Shown here piece by piece: positions 1-8,298 of a stretch of DNA of 22,112 bases. The stretch is from Acetobacteraceae bacterium. GTDB lineage: Bacteria > Pseudomonadota > Alphaproteobacteria > Acetobacterales > Acetobacteraceae. Position 1 is the first letter of the stretch. Every line of letters starts with the position of its first letter. The translations under genes and the position numbers were made by a program. Below the pieces are notes generated by a model. It saw nothing but the letters and a program-made list of their open reading frames with translations. It ran no database searches and was not told the DNA's origin. The stretch spans positions 1 to 22,112 of the forward strand of contig DAICYU010000008.1 of NCBI GenBank assembly GCA_027311485.1. The letters run 5' to 3'.

Positions 1-1485
1 TTCACTCCACACGCCGACCTTGCCTCGCTGGACCCGGTCTGGACCACAGCGGACATTACCCGCAACTATTCGCTGGCCGTTTTTGATACCCTGTACGCCT
101 ACGACGCCCAGTTTCAGGTCCAACCGCAGATGGTGGAAGGCCACCGGACCGAGGATGACGGCAAGACCTGGGAATTCACCCTGCGGGACGGCCTCTCCTT
201 CCACGATGGCGAAAAGGTGCTGGCGCGGGACTGCGCCGCCACCATCAAACGCTTCGCGGCGCGCAACCCGTTCGGCCAGGCAATGATGAAGCGCGTGGCG
301 GAAATCAGCGCCCCATCCGACAAGGTCATCCGCATCCGGCTGAACCAGCCCTTTCCGCTGATCCGCGCCGCGCTCGCCGAATATCAGTGTGCCATCATGC
401 CGACGCGCCTGGCCGAAACCGATCCGGTCAAGCAAATCCCCGAGGCGATCGGCAGCGGCCCGTTCAGATTCCTGGCGAATGAGCGTATTCCCGGCTCCCG
501 CGTCGCATTCGCCAAAAATCAGGCTTATGTGCCGCGCGCCAGCGGCACGCCCAGCTTCCATGCCGGCCCGAAGATCGTGAACATCGACCGGGTGATCTGG
601 AACTTTATCCCCGACCCTGCCACCGCGTCGGCCGCGTTGCAGGAGCGGGAGATCGATTGGTGGGAAAACCCAACGCTCGACCTCGTGCCGCAGGTCAAAA
701 GCTACCGGGACGTGGTGGTCACGGTGAAGGACCGCACTGGGGAAATGGGGTGTCTGCGCTTCAACCACCTGTATCCGCCGTTCGACAATCCGGCGATCCG
801 GCGCGTGGTTGTCGCGGCAATCGACCAGAAGGAAGTCATGGAGGCGGTGTGCGGCGCTGAACCGTCGCTTTACCGCACCGATGTCGGCCTGTTCGTACCC
901 GGAACGCCGATGGCGAGCAGCGTCGGGGTGGAGGTCACGCGTGGGCCGAAGGACTACGCGAAACTGAAGAAGGACCTGGCCGCGGCCGGTTATGACGGCC
1001 GCAAGATTGTCATCCTCGCCGCGACAACCATTCCGACCATCTGGGCCGAATCCCAGGTTGCGGCCGACACGCTGAGCAAGATCGGCTTCAATATCGATCT
1101 GCAGGGGCTGGAATGGGGCACCGTCGTGCAACGGCGCGCCAGCATGGAGCCCATCGACAAAGGCGGCTGGAACGTCTTCTTCACTTGGCTCGGCGGCTTC
1201 GGCAACATTTCGCCCGCCCCCAACATCGCGCTGCGCGGCAACGGCAAGGCCGCCTGGTTTGGCTGGCCCAACAATGAAAAGATCGAGGCGATGTATTCCA
1301 CGTGGTTCGACGCCCCGGATCAGGCGGCGCAGCGCAAGATCTGCGAGGCGATGCAGCTCGCATTCTGGCAGGACCCAACCTATGCGCCGCTTGGCATGTA
1401 TCAACAACCAACGGCATTTCAAAGCTATATGAAGAACGTGCCGGACGGCTGGCCGCAGTTCTACGGCCTGACAAAAGCGGTTTGA
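1..1485 (+). CDS. ABC transporter substrate-binding protein, family 5 (peptide/nickel type), 5'-truncated
   Basis: The frame is open from base 1, so the signal peptide and true start lie outside the window; 494 residues are visible. The first visible residues (FTPHADLASLDPVWTTADI) and the following NYSLAVFDTLYAYD are the typical start of the mature SBP_bac_5 fold. They are followed by PQMVEG..TEDDGKTWEFTLRDGLSFHDG and by the family's GSGPFRF block around residues 151-157. Known members bind dipeptides, oligopeptides, nickel or other small solutes in the periplasm and hand them to an ABC permease. The ligand cannot be told from sequence. The gene ends 6 nt before a methyltransferase and a DadA-like oxidoreductase on the same strand. 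This suggests an operon for uptake and processing of an amine, amino acid or peptide, which is an inference. Permease and ATPase genes are not in the window. Confidence 0.93.
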   Translation, partial: FTPHADLASLDPVWTTADITRNYSLAVFDTLYAYDAQFQVQPQMVEGHRTEDDGKTWEFTLRDGLSFHDGEKVLARDCAATIKRFAARNPFGQAMMKRVAEISAPSDKVIRIRLNQPFPLIRAALAEYQCAIMPTRLAETDPVKQIPEAIGSGPFRFLANERIPGSRVAFAKNQAYVPRASGTPSFHAGPKIVNIDRVIWNFIPDPATASAALQEREIDWWENPTLDLVPQVKSYRDVVVTVKDRTGEMGCLRFNHLYPPFDNPAIRRVVVAAIDQKEVMEAVCGAEPSLYRTDVGLFVPGTPMASSVGVEVTRGPKDYAKLKKDLAAAGYDGRKIVILAATTIPTIWAESQVAADTLSKIGFNIDLQGLEWGTVVQRRASMEPIDKGGWNVFFTWLGGFGNISPAPNIALRGNGKAAWFGWPNNEKIEAMYSTWFDAPDQAAQRKICEAMQLAFWQDPTYAPLGMYQQPTAFQSYMKNVPDGWPQFYGLTKAV

Positions 1486-1491
1486 GCCTGA

Positions 1492-2298
1492 ATGACCATG
1501 ACCACCCTGGCGCAGCCGCTGACGATGTCCGAGGCTTGCTGCCGTTATCTGGCCCCGTACCTGCTATCCCCCTTTGCCATTGACATGGCAAAGCGGCTGT
1601 CCAGGCTGAGCACAGGGCCGTTGCTGGAAATCGCTGCCGGCGCGGGAACACTGACCCGGGCAACCGCCCTCGCCATGTCCGCCGGCATCGCGATCGTTGC
1701 CACCGATCCGATTTCGACACGATTTGATGCCGCAATAGAGGGCAGTGCGCTCGCGCGGGTCAGTTGGCAGCGGGCTGACCCGGCCGAACTGCCGTTCCGG
1801 GACGCCAGTTTCGGGATCATCGCCTGTCACTTCGCAATCGCCACGATGCCCGATAAGGCGCCGGTGCTGCGGGAGGCCCGTCGTGTCATGGTCCTGGGCG
1901 GGCGTTTCGTTTTCAGCGTTCCCGGCCCATTGCGCCACAACCCTGTGGCGGAATGCGTGCAGGCAGCACTCGCCGCCGCTTTTCCGAACGATACGCCGTC
2001 TTTTCTAACCCGGCAGATGCACGGCTACGCGGATGAGGACATAATCGACAATGATCTGACGGCCGCCGGGTTCACCGATGCGATGTATACAACCGTCGAT
2101 CTCCCGTTTCAGGCGCCGGCGAGCGACGTGGCCTTGGGCTACTGCCTCGGCACACCATTGCGGATTGAGATTGAAAGCCGAGCGGGGGATGCGCTGGAAC
2201 GGGTGATGGCGCAAACAGCCGAAGCGTTGCGGAGTCAGTTCGGGTCGGACATGATCCGGTCGGCGATGCGTGCCACGATCGTATCGGCCTCTGCATGA
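1492..2298 (+). CDS. Class I SAM-dependent methyltransferase (Methyltransf_11 type)
   Basis: This 268-aa protein has the Rossmann methyltransferase order. Motif I is LLEIAAGAGTLTRATA near residue 44. The acidic end of strand 2 is VATDPIS near residue 63. Motif II/III is LPFRDASFGIIACHFAI near residues 100-116, and a post-motif EARRVMVLGGRFVFSVPGPL follows near residues 128-147. These match the UbiE/Methyltransf_11 group that methylates small molecules. The substrate is unknown. The start ATG lies 6 nt after the upstream stop, with a second in-frame ATG two codons later. The 3' end overlaps the next gene by 4 nt (ATGA), which indicates translational coupling with the FAD oxidoreductase. Confidence 0.85.
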   Translation: MTMTTLAQPLTMSEACCRYLAPYLLSPFAIDMAKRLSRLSTGPLLEIAAGAGTLTRATALAMSAGIAIVATDPISTRFDAAIEGSALARVSWQRADPAELPFRDASFGIIACHFAIATMPDKAPVLREARRVMVLGGRFVFSVPGPLRHNPVAECVQAALAAAFPNDTPSFLTRQMHGYADEDIIDNDLTAAGFTDAMYTTVDLPFQAPASDVALGYCLGTPLRIEIESRAGDALERVMAQTAEALRSQFGSDMIRSAMRATIVSASA

Positions 2299-3554
2299 GC
2301 CGCGTGGCGGTGATCGGCGGCGGCATCATCGGCGCCGCCTGTGCGATCGGGCTGCTGCGTGACGGCCATGGGGTCATTATCATCGAGCCAGACGATCCAG
2401 GCGGCGAGCAAGCCGCCAGTTACGGCAACGGTACACTTCTCAACCCGAGTTCGGTCATCCCGATGTCGGCACCCGGCCTCTGGCGCAAGGTCCCCGGTTA
2501 CCTGCGCGATCCTCTGGGCCCGCTGGCCATACGCTGGACCTACCTGCCGCGGCTGCTACCCTGGCTGGTGCGATTCCTGCGCGCCGGGGCGACGCAACAG
2601 AAGATAGCGGCCACGGCCCGGGCATTGCGGCCGTTGCTGGCAGATGCTCCCGCTTTGCACCGAGCCTTGGCCGAGGAGGCCGGGGTTGGCGACCTGATCG
2701 CCCGGCAAGGCGTGCTGTTCGTCTTCCCTGATCGTGCCGCCTATGCGCGGGAGGCATTTTCCTGGTCGGTGCGGCGCCAGAACGGGACGAAATGGCTGGA
2801 ACTGGATGAGGACGAGCTTCGCCAGCGCGAGCCATCGCTGGATCGACATTACAAATTCGGGCTGCTGGTTGAGGAGAACGGGCAGTGCCGTGATCCCGGC
2901 GCCTATGTGGCGGCCCTGGTGCGGCATGCCAAGGCGTTAGGCGCGGACATCCGGCGCACCCGCGCGGTGGGGTTCCGCGTGGAGAGCGGCCGCCTGCGGG
3001 CGGTGACGACCAAAGATGGAGAAGTCACCTGCGACAAGGCGGTGATTGCCGCCGGTGCATACTCGAAGACCCTGGCCGCCGCCGTCGGTGACAAGGTCCC
3101 GCTGGAAACCGAGCGTGGGTATCACGTGGTGATTTCCGATCCCGGCGTGACGCCGCGCTATCCGGTGATGCCGAGTGACGGAAAGATGGCGTGTGTCATA
3201 ACGCCCGCAGGGTTGCGACTGGCCGGCCAGGTGGAATTCGCGGGGCTGGCGGCTGCCCCCAACTGGCGGCGGGCCGAGGTGCTGCTGCGCTTCGCGCGGA
3301 CGGTGTATCCGGGATTGCCCGCCGATCTTCCGGCGGACCGAGTGAGGATGTGGATGGGCCACCGGCCGTCCACCCCGGACGGGCTGCCGTGCCTCGGACC
3401 CGCTTCCGGATGTGCCGACGTCATCCACGCCTTCGGGCATGGCCATGTCGGACTGACAGCGGGCGCGATGACCGGAAAGATCGTGGCCGATCTGGTCGCG
3501 GGGCGGCCACTGGCGTCCGACCTATCGCCGTACTCGGCGGCGCGGTTCCGGTAA
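2295..3554 (+). CDS. FAD-dependent oxidoreductase, DAO/DadA-like (D-amino-acid dehydrogenase family)
   Basis: This 419-aa protein begins with a dinucleotide-binding fold, RVAVIGGGIIGAACAIGLL (Gly8, Gly10, Gly13), ending in an acidic strand-2 residue (IIIEPD). Next comes the flavin-contacting segment AASYGNGTLLNPSSVIP, typical of DadA-like proteins. The C-terminal half has the second FAD-contact region WMGHRPSTPDGLPCLGP and the closing block FGHGHVGLTAGAMTGKIVADL. Known relatives oxidise D-amino acids, sarcosine or other secondary amines and pass electrons to quinone or oxygen. Which substrate applies here cannot be seen. It is the last gene of the operon with the binding protein and methyltransferase, and it converges on hpaB with a 104-bp gap. 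Confidence 0.85.
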   Translation: MSRVAVIGGGIIGAACAIGLLRDGHGVIIIEPDDPGGEQAASYGNGTLLNPSSVIPMSAPGLWRKVPGYLRDPLGPLAIRWTYLPRLLPWLVRFLRAGATQQKIAATARALRPLLADAPALHRALAEEAGVGDLIARQGVLFVFPDRAAYAREAFSWSVRRQNGTKWLELDEDELRQREPSLDRHYKFGLLVEENGQCRDPGAYVAALVRHAKALGADIRRTRAVGFRVESGRLRAVTTKDGEVTCDKAVIAAGAYSKTLAAAVGDKVPLETERGYHVVISDPGVTPRYPVMPSDGKMACVITPAGLRLAGQVEFAGLAAAPNWRRAEVLLRFARTVYPGLPADLPADRVRMWMGHRPSTPDGLPCLGPASGCADVIHAFGHGHVGLTAGAMTGKIVADLVAGRPLASDLSPYSAARFR

Positions 3555-3658
3555 CAGCCGCCTGCGGGTCATGGTCGGCGCGGGAGACGGCCGACGCATT
3601 CAGGGGTCTGCGCGAAGACCAAAGGCGAGATAGCCGTTCAAACTCAAAGCCATCGCGC

Positions 3659-5179
3659 TTAATCCCAGGTATCGCCGACCCATCCGTGCTCGTCGTATTC
3701 GGCCATGCACTGATCGACCAGTGCCTGCATCTTGGCCATGTCACCGCCCTTCTCGGCCCCGGCCAGTGTCTGCGCCCGGATATCCTCCCAGCCACCGGCA
3801 TAGTTCCGCTCGTATAGCTCGTGCCGGCCGCCGAATTCCGTGCCGACGCAATCCCACAGCAGCTTCATGATCTTGATCCGCTCCTTATATTCAATCCCGT
3901 GTGAACCGCGGACATATTGCCGCAGATAGGGCTCGATCGCCGGGTTGGCAAAGTCGCGGACCGAGGACGGCAGGTAGATCAGGCCCGAGGTGACGGTGCG
4001 TTCAATGATGTCCTTGATGCGCGGATATGCATCGGGCGCGAACACACGATACGCCTGCCCCACCTTCAGGTCGGGCAGCACGGCGTCACCATTCCATGGG
4101 TTCGGATTGTAGGCCATCGCATTGGAGAGTGACCAGAACAGGTTACGCCAGGCCACAGCCTCCCCCAGCAGCACCTGGTTGCCGCGCGCCTCATCCCCGC
4201 CAGTGCAGCGCAGCGCCTTGGCCAGCAAGCCAACGATGAAGTCCAGCTTGACCGCGAAGCGGGTGCAACCCTGGAACTGGAAGCCCTGGGTAAAGCCCGA
4301 GCGTGGATAGAAGCTGAGCACCCGGGCCGGGTCGCGATAGATGAACACGTCCTCCCATGGCACGAAGACGTTATCCAGGACGAAGATCGCGTCGTTCTCA
4401 TCAAAGCGAGACGACAGCGGATAGTCGAACGGGCTGCCGTAGGCCCGCGCCGACTGCTCGTAAGACGTGCGGCAGAACAGCTTCAGACCCGGCGCATCGA
4501 TGGGGACGATGAACATCAATGACATGTCCAGATCCTCGGTCGCGGTCTTCGAGGATTGCCCCATGAAATTGTAATGCGTGATGGCCGCCGAGGTCGCCAC
4601 CACCTTGGCGCCGGAGACGATGATGCCGCCATCGACCTCCTTCTGCACCGACACGAAGACGTCTTTCACCTGTTCCGCCGGCTTGTGGCGATCGACCGGA
4701 GGATTGACGATCGCGTGGTTCATGAATGGCACCGTTTCCTGCGCCCGCTTGTACCAAGCCCGGGCGTTGCCAGCCCACGGCCCGTAATAATCGGCATTTG
4801 CCCCGAGGGTATTGGTGTACGCCGCCTTGTAGTCGGGCGTGCGACCCATCCATCCGTATGTCATCCGCGACCATTCGGCGATGGCGCCCTGTGCGGCGAC
4901 CAGATCCTCCCGCGATCGCTGCACCCGGAAATAGCGGTGAGTGTAGCCGCCGGACCCGGTGTCGGTCGGGCAGGTCAGGACATCCTGGCGCTTCGGATCA
5001 TGCAGCGCATCATACAGCCGGGCGATGGAGCGAACCGAGTTGCGGAAGGCCGGATGCGCCGTGACATCGGGGACCCGTTCGCCGTCGATGTAGACTTCGC
5101 GCCCGTCGCGCAGGCTTTGGATGTATTCCGCACCCGTATAGGGGCGCCGCTTGTCGGCAATAACCTCTTCCGGACGCAT
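3659..5179 (-). CDS. hpaB: 4-hydroxyphenylacetate 3-monooxygenase, oxygenase component
   Basis: The 506-aa protein aligns closely by eye with E. coli HpaB from the first residues (MRPEEV..RRPYTGAEYIQSL) through DTGSGGYTH, GWMGRTPDYKAA and NHAIVNPP to EFGGRHELYERNY. The catalytic residues of HpaB (Arg113, Tyr117 and His155 in E. coli) fall at the same numbers here. Known HpaB uses FADH2 supplied by a separate reductase, HpaC, to hydroxylate 4-hydroxyphenylacetate to the 3,4-dihydroxy product; related enzymes act on other phenols. The frame stays open a further 170 codons upstream, but homology begins exactly at this ATG, which follows a purine-rich GGGAGAAGCGGAG stretch. No hpaC or homoprotocatechuate-pathway gene is in the window, so substrate and reductase partner are uncertain. 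Confidence 0.93.
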   Translation of the reverse strand: MRPEEVIADKRRPYTGAEYIQSLRDGREVYIDGERVPDVTAHPAFRNSVRSIARLYDALHDPKRQDVLTCPTDTGSGGYTHRYFRVQRSREDLVAAQGAIAEWSRMTYGWMGRTPDYKAAYTNTLGANADYYGPWAGNARAWYKRAQETVPFMNHAIVNPPVDRHKPAEQVKDVFVSVQKEVDGGIIVSGAKVVATSAAITHYNFMGQSSKTATEDLDMSLMFIVPIDAPGLKLFCRTSYEQSARAYGSPFDYPLSSRFDENDAIFVLDNVFVPWEDVFIYRDPARVLSFYPRSGFTQGFQFQGCTRFAVKLDFIVGLLAKALRCTGGDEARGNQVLLGEAVAWRNLFWSLSNAMAYNPNPWNGDAVLPDLKVGQAYRVFAPDAYPRIKDIIERTVTSGLIYLPSSVRDFANPAIEPYLRQYVRGSHGIEYKERIKIMKLLWDCVGTEFGGRHELYERNYAGGWEDIRAQTLAGAEKGGDMAKMQALVDQCMAEYDEHGWVGDTWD

Positions 5180-5381
5180 GGCTCCGCTTCTCCCTGACGC
5201 ATTTGCGACAGCGTAGCGCAGGGCCGGGCCAGGGCACCATGGCCGACAGGACCAGGCCGGCGCAACGGTCCCGCAGGGTTCGCCACAGCAACCGACCGAT
5301 TTGAGCCGGAAGTCTTCCCGCCGGAACAAACCAGCGAAGCGGCATGACGTTATCTCGATGTTACGCAACGGAGGATGACAT

Positions 5382-5735
5382 ATGACGTTTAGGAGAATCG
5401 GACTCGTGACTGCCATGGCCGCCATGCTGGCCATGCCGGCGGTCGCACAAACCACCCAGACCACACCGCAAACGCCTGCCACATCGATCCCGGGCACGGT
5501 CCGCGGCACAACCGCGCCCGCGACGGCAGCACACACCGGCGTCATGACCCCGGTGAATATCAATACCGCCACAGCCGCGGAACTGGACAAGTTGCCGGGG
5601 ATCGGCAAGGCCCGCGCCGACGCGATCATCAAGAACCGGCCGTACAAGTCGACCGAGGAACTGACGAGCCGGCACATCATCCCGTCCAAGGTCTACAACA
5701 AGATCAAAACCGATATCGTGGCGCGTCCAGGCTGA
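5382..5735 (+). CDS. Exported helix-hairpin-helix (ComEA-like) protein
   Basis: The 117-aa product starts with a signal peptide: basic MTFRR, a hydrophobic core to about residue 20, and a probable cleavage site after AVA. A Thr/Pro/Ala-rich low-complexity linker follows (residues 24-60). Then comes one HhH domain with the hallmark VNINTATAAELDKLPGIGKARADAII (residues 62-87) and an IIPSKVYNKI tail. This is the DNA-binding domain of ComEA-like proteins, which bind incoming DNA outside the inner membrane in competent bacteria. Many proteobacterial copies are stand-alone and of unproven role. The start is fixed by a GGAGG Shine-Dalgarno at 5370-5374, 7 nt upstream. Its 3' end overlaps the end of the convergent MFS gene by 32 bp. 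Confidence 0.85.
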   Translation: MTFRRIGLVTAMAAMLAMPAVAQTTQTTPQTPATSIPGTVRGTTAPATAAHTGVMTPVNINTATAAELDKLPGIGKARADAIIKNRPYKSTEELTSRHIIPSKVYNKIKTDIVARPG

Positions 5736-6864
5736 ACCGCCCAACGTCCCGCAACGGGCGGACCAGCAGCAAGGCGGCGCCGCCAAATATCGCCATGCTG
5801 GCGAAAGCCAGTCCGCCCGAGCGCGCATACAACCAACCGGCAAGCAGCATCATCAGGCCGGTTGGCGCGCCGTAGCCCAACGCCGAATGCAGCGATTGCG
5901 CCGTCGCCGCCCGCTCCGGCGGTACGGACCGGCTGAGCAACTGCATCGCCGACAAATGTTGCATGGCAAACGTCGCCGCGTGCAGCGGCTGGATGGCAAC
6001 CAGCACAGGCAATGGCGGCGCGGCGGCCATGACCAGCCAGCGCACGACCGACGCGGCGGCCGCGCAACCAGTCAGGCCCGCTGGGCCGAGACGCTCGATC
6101 AGCCGGCGGCCACGCGCGAACAGCAGGATTTCGGCGATGATGCCCTCGGCGATCAACAGGCCGATGACGGTGTCACTGATGCCCTGCGATCGCCAGAACA
6201 GGGCAGCGAACCCGTAATAAGCGGCGTGGGCACCCTGGATCAGCGCGGTACAGGCAACCGCCAGCCGAAAGCCCCGGCGGTTGCGGAGCAGCGCCAGGCC
6301 GGCCAGCGCATGCGGCGCCGCGGGCGGCGTATCCGCCTCGGGCAATGCCAGGCTGCAAGCGGCGGCTGAGCCGTAGAGCGCGGTCAGCACCCAGGGCACA
6401 AGCCAGGAGCCGGCACGGTTCAGCAGCCAGCCGGCGCCGGCGGTGGCGACCATGAAAGCGGCCGATCCCACCGCCCGGACCGGGCCGTACTGCAACCGTC
6501 CCTCTCGCGCCAACGCCAGGGTCAGGGAGTCGGCGAGCGGATTGATGGCACTGGCGGCAATGCCCTGCGCGGCCGCCAGCAGCAGCAACGGCATGTAGCC
6601 GGCGACCTGCGTATAGGCCGCCGCGAAGCCAGCGGCAGCCAGAGCGGCGGTGAACAGAACCGGCCGGCGCCGGCCGATCCGATCCGCGACATCGCCCCAA
6701 CCGGGGCCCGCCAGCACCTTCAGCAACGTCGCCGCGGCCAGGACATGGCCGATATCGCCCGCGGTCAAACCACGGTCTGACAGAAACAGCGGCAGGAAGG
6801 CGTTGACCGCATTGGCCGCGAAATAGGCGCCGAGGAAAACGGCGACCCGTTGCGCCGCTGACAT
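5704..6864 (-). CDS. MFS transporter, MFS_1-like (HcaT / phenylpropionate-transporter-like)
   Basis: The 386-aa protein is strongly hydrophobic with about 12 predicted membrane helices. The loop after the second helix has an MFS motif-A-like sequence, GDVADRIGRRRPVL (residues ~57-70). The N-terminus (FLGAYFAANAVNAFLPLFLSDRGLT) and the central segment (AYYGFAALFWRSQGISDTVIGLL) resemble the HcaT/LacY-like MFS_1 branch, known for 3-phenylpropionate and sugar uptake. Substrate assignment is tentative; an aromatic acid would fit the two aromatic-type hydroxylases nearby. It starts 8 nt after the sufE stop on the same strand, so the two are probably co-transcribed. Its last 32 bp overlap the end of the convergent HhH gene. 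Confidence 0.82.
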   Translation of the reverse strand: MSAAQRVAVFLGAYFAANAVNAFLPLFLSDRGLTAGDIGHVLAAATLLKVLAGPGWGDVADRIGRRRPVLFTAALAAAGFAAAYTQVAGYMPLLLLAAAQGIAASAINPLADSLTLALAREGRLQYGPVRAVGSAAFMVATAGAGWLLNRAGSWLVPWVLTALYGSAAACSLALPEADTPPAAPHALAGLALLRNRRGFRLAVACTALIQGAHAAYYGFAALFWRSQGISDTVIGLLIAEGIIAEILLFARGRRLIERLGPAGLTGCAAAASVVRWLVMAAAPPLPVLVAIQPLHAATFAMQHLSAMQLLSRSVPPERAATAQSLHSALGYGAPTGLMMLLAGWLYARSGGLAFASMAIFGGAALLLVRPLRDVGRFSLDAPRYRF

Positions 6865-6872
6865 TGGCCGGG

Positions 6873-7319
6873 TCAGCCGCCCTGATGCAGTGCGGCAACC
6901 TCACGCACTTTGCGCGCCATGGCGGCGATGCCGTTGCCACGGTTAGTGGACAACGCCTCCAGCAGGCCGAGATCCTTCAGGAACACCGGGTCGGTGGCGA
7001 GGATTTCCTGCGGCGTCCGGCCGGAATAGACACGCAGCAGCAGCGCCACCAAGCCCGATACGATGGCGGCATCGGACTGGCCGGCGAACAGCAGCACGCC
7101 GTCACGCAGCACGGCCTCCATCCAGACGCGGCTCTGGCAGCCGGGGACGCGGTGCGCATCGTCGGCCCATGCATCCGGGAACGGCGGCAGTTTGCGGCCG
7201 AGACCGATGATGAATTCGTAACGGTCCATCCAGTCATCGAACAGGGAAAGATCGTCGGAAATGGCCTCGATCGCCGCGGCGGCGGTAGGCTCGACGGGGT
7301 GGACGAAGGGATCGGTCAT
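6873..7319 (-). CDS. sufE: SufE, cysteine desulfurase sulfur acceptor
   Basis: The 148-aa protein has the SufE/CsdE fold signature: LFDDWMDRYEFIIGLGRKLPPFP (residues ~27-48) and the active-site loop HRVPGCQSRVW with the sulfur-accepting cysteine at Cys61. The C-terminal part (FLKDLGLLEALSTNRGNGIAAMARKVRE) is also typical. SufE takes persulfide sulfur from SufS and passes it to the SufBCD scaffold during Fe-S cluster assembly. The frame extends upstream to 7412, but family alignment supports the ATG at 7319. It stands apart from other suf genes, as is common in alphaproteobacteria, and leads into the MFS gene. Confidence 0.93.
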   Translation of the reverse strand: MTDPFVHPVEPTAAAAIEAISDDLSLFDDWMDRYEFIIGLGRKLPPFPDAWADDAHRVPGCQSRVWMEAVLRDGVLLFAGQSDAAIVSGLVALLLRVYSGRTPQEILATDPVFLKDLGLLEALSTNRGNGIAAMARKVREVAALHQGG

Positions 7320-7395
7320 GGTCCGTGGTGTGGGGGTCGGTCGTTGCGGCGTCAAGGGCCAGCCACGAGCAACCTGCTCGGCAGCACAGAATGCC

Positions 7396-8127
7396 CTATG
7401 CCGTCGTGCCAACCGTCCAGGTTGCGGAGCGGATGGAAGGCGAACGTTCCAGCGCGGCGATCACGCCGTCCAGTTCCGCCGCCTCCGCAGTGGTGGGAAC
7501 CAGCGTGGCGGCAAGTTCCACCAAATCGTCGCTGCTGGACAAGGTCTCGACCTCCCGGATCGGGTAATTCGCCCGGCTCAGCTCGGTGTCCAGCAGGTCC
7601 CGCGCGTCAGCAACCGAATCCGGGCGGCATATGACGTGCACCTGGTACAGCGCCTCGGTCATTTCGGCGGTGATCGGTCGGCGATTGACCCAGTTCACCA
7701 ATGGGCGAAGCATCGTGTTGGCAGCTAGCACGCCAACGGTCAGCAGAATGGCCTCAAACACCAGCCCGGTTCCGCAGAACGTGCCGACGGCGGCCGAGCA
7801 CCACAGAGTCGCGGCGGTGTTCAGGCCGCGGATGTTGGTGCCGTCCTTCAGGATGACGCCCGCGCCCAGGAAGCCGATGCCACTGACGACATACGCGACG
7901 ATCTGCGTGCTGCCCTCCACCCCGCGCAGCCGCAGGCCAAGGTCGGCGAACGCGGCGGCGCCGAGTGCCACCAGCACGTTGGTGCGCAGCCCGGCCGAGC
8001 GCTGGCGCCATTGCCGCTCGAATCCGATGGCCGTCCCAAGGACGAAAGCCGTGGCCAGGCTGATCACGGTCCGCAGCATGACCAGAAGATCAAGCTGCTC
8101 AAACGGAAAGGCGCCGTGGTTCAGCAT
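7396..8127 (-). CDS. MgtC/SapB family membrane protein
   Basis: The 243-aa protein has the MgtC domain in its N-terminal two thirds. It contains LLVMLRTVISLATAFVLGTAIGFERQWRQRSAGLRTNVLVALGAAAF-type helices, then the signature GIGFLGAGVILKDGTNIRGLNTAATLWCSAAVG. A soluble ACT-like C-terminal domain follows (from about YQVHVICRPDSV). Members are inner-membrane proteins linked to Mg2+ homeostasis and acid or intracellular survival in pathogens. In free-living bacteria the role is less clear. I chose ATG 8127; an in-frame GTG at 8163 would add 12 residues, and neither has a strong Shine-Dalgarno. It may belong with the unusual Nramp-family transporter 1.5 kb away, but that is only an inference. 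Confidence 0.85.
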   Translation of the reverse strand: MLNHGAFPFEQLDLLVMLRTVISLATAFVLGTAIGFERQWRQRSAGLRTNVLVALGAAAFADLGLRLRGVEGSTQIVAYVVSGIGFLGAGVILKDGTNIRGLNTAATLWCSAAVGTFCGTGLVFEAILLTVGVLAANTMLRPLVNWVNRRPITAEMTEALYQVHVICRPDSVADARDLLDTELSRANYPIREVETLSSSDDLVELAATLVPTTAEAAELDGVIAALERSPSIRSATWTVGTTA

Positions 8128-8233
8128 GGCAGGCGATGACAATCCCTGAAGTGGGGTGCCCACGGATGCAGTGATCCGAGGCCGAGTCGATCAGTCGCCT
8201 CGGCTGAATGATGAAGCAATGTGAACGCGTCAA

Positions 8234-8263
8234 GCCTGCCGGTTGTGACTTTGGCCGGCAGGC
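8234..8263. repeat. Perfect 9-bp inverted repeat upstream of the flavin monooxygenase
   Basis: GCCTGCCGG (8234-8242) and CCGGCAGGC (8255-8263) are exact inverted copies around a 12-nt spacer. They sit 36 nt before the preferred GTG start at 8299, in the space between the divergent mgtC-like gene and the monooxygenase. It could be an operator for a dimeric repressor or an RNA hairpin in the 5' leader. There is no U-run, so it is unlikely to be a terminator. Confidence 0.5.
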
Positions 8264-8285
8264 CGCACAGTGAACCCTCAATGAA

Positions 8286-8292
8286 GGGAGGT
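8286..8292 (+). promoter_or_regulatory. Shine-Dalgarno GGGAGGT fixing the monooxygenase start
   Basis: GGGAGGT lies 6 nt before GTG 8299. The two upstream in-frame starts, GTG 8221 and ATG 8281, have no comparable site. The conserved protein sequence begins well after residue 20, so homology does not argue for a longer form. Confidence 0.7.
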
Positions 8293-8298
8293 CAGAAG

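Noticed and set aside
3574..3595. GTCGGC...GCCGAC hairpin between the convergent oxidoreductase and hpaB genes
   Set aside because: Only a 6-bp stem with a 10-nt loop and no U-run; too weak to call a terminator.
5180..5689. 170-codon upstream extension of hpaB
   Set aside because: Alignment with HpaB begins exactly at Met 5179. The extension overlaps the HhH gene and its promoter region.
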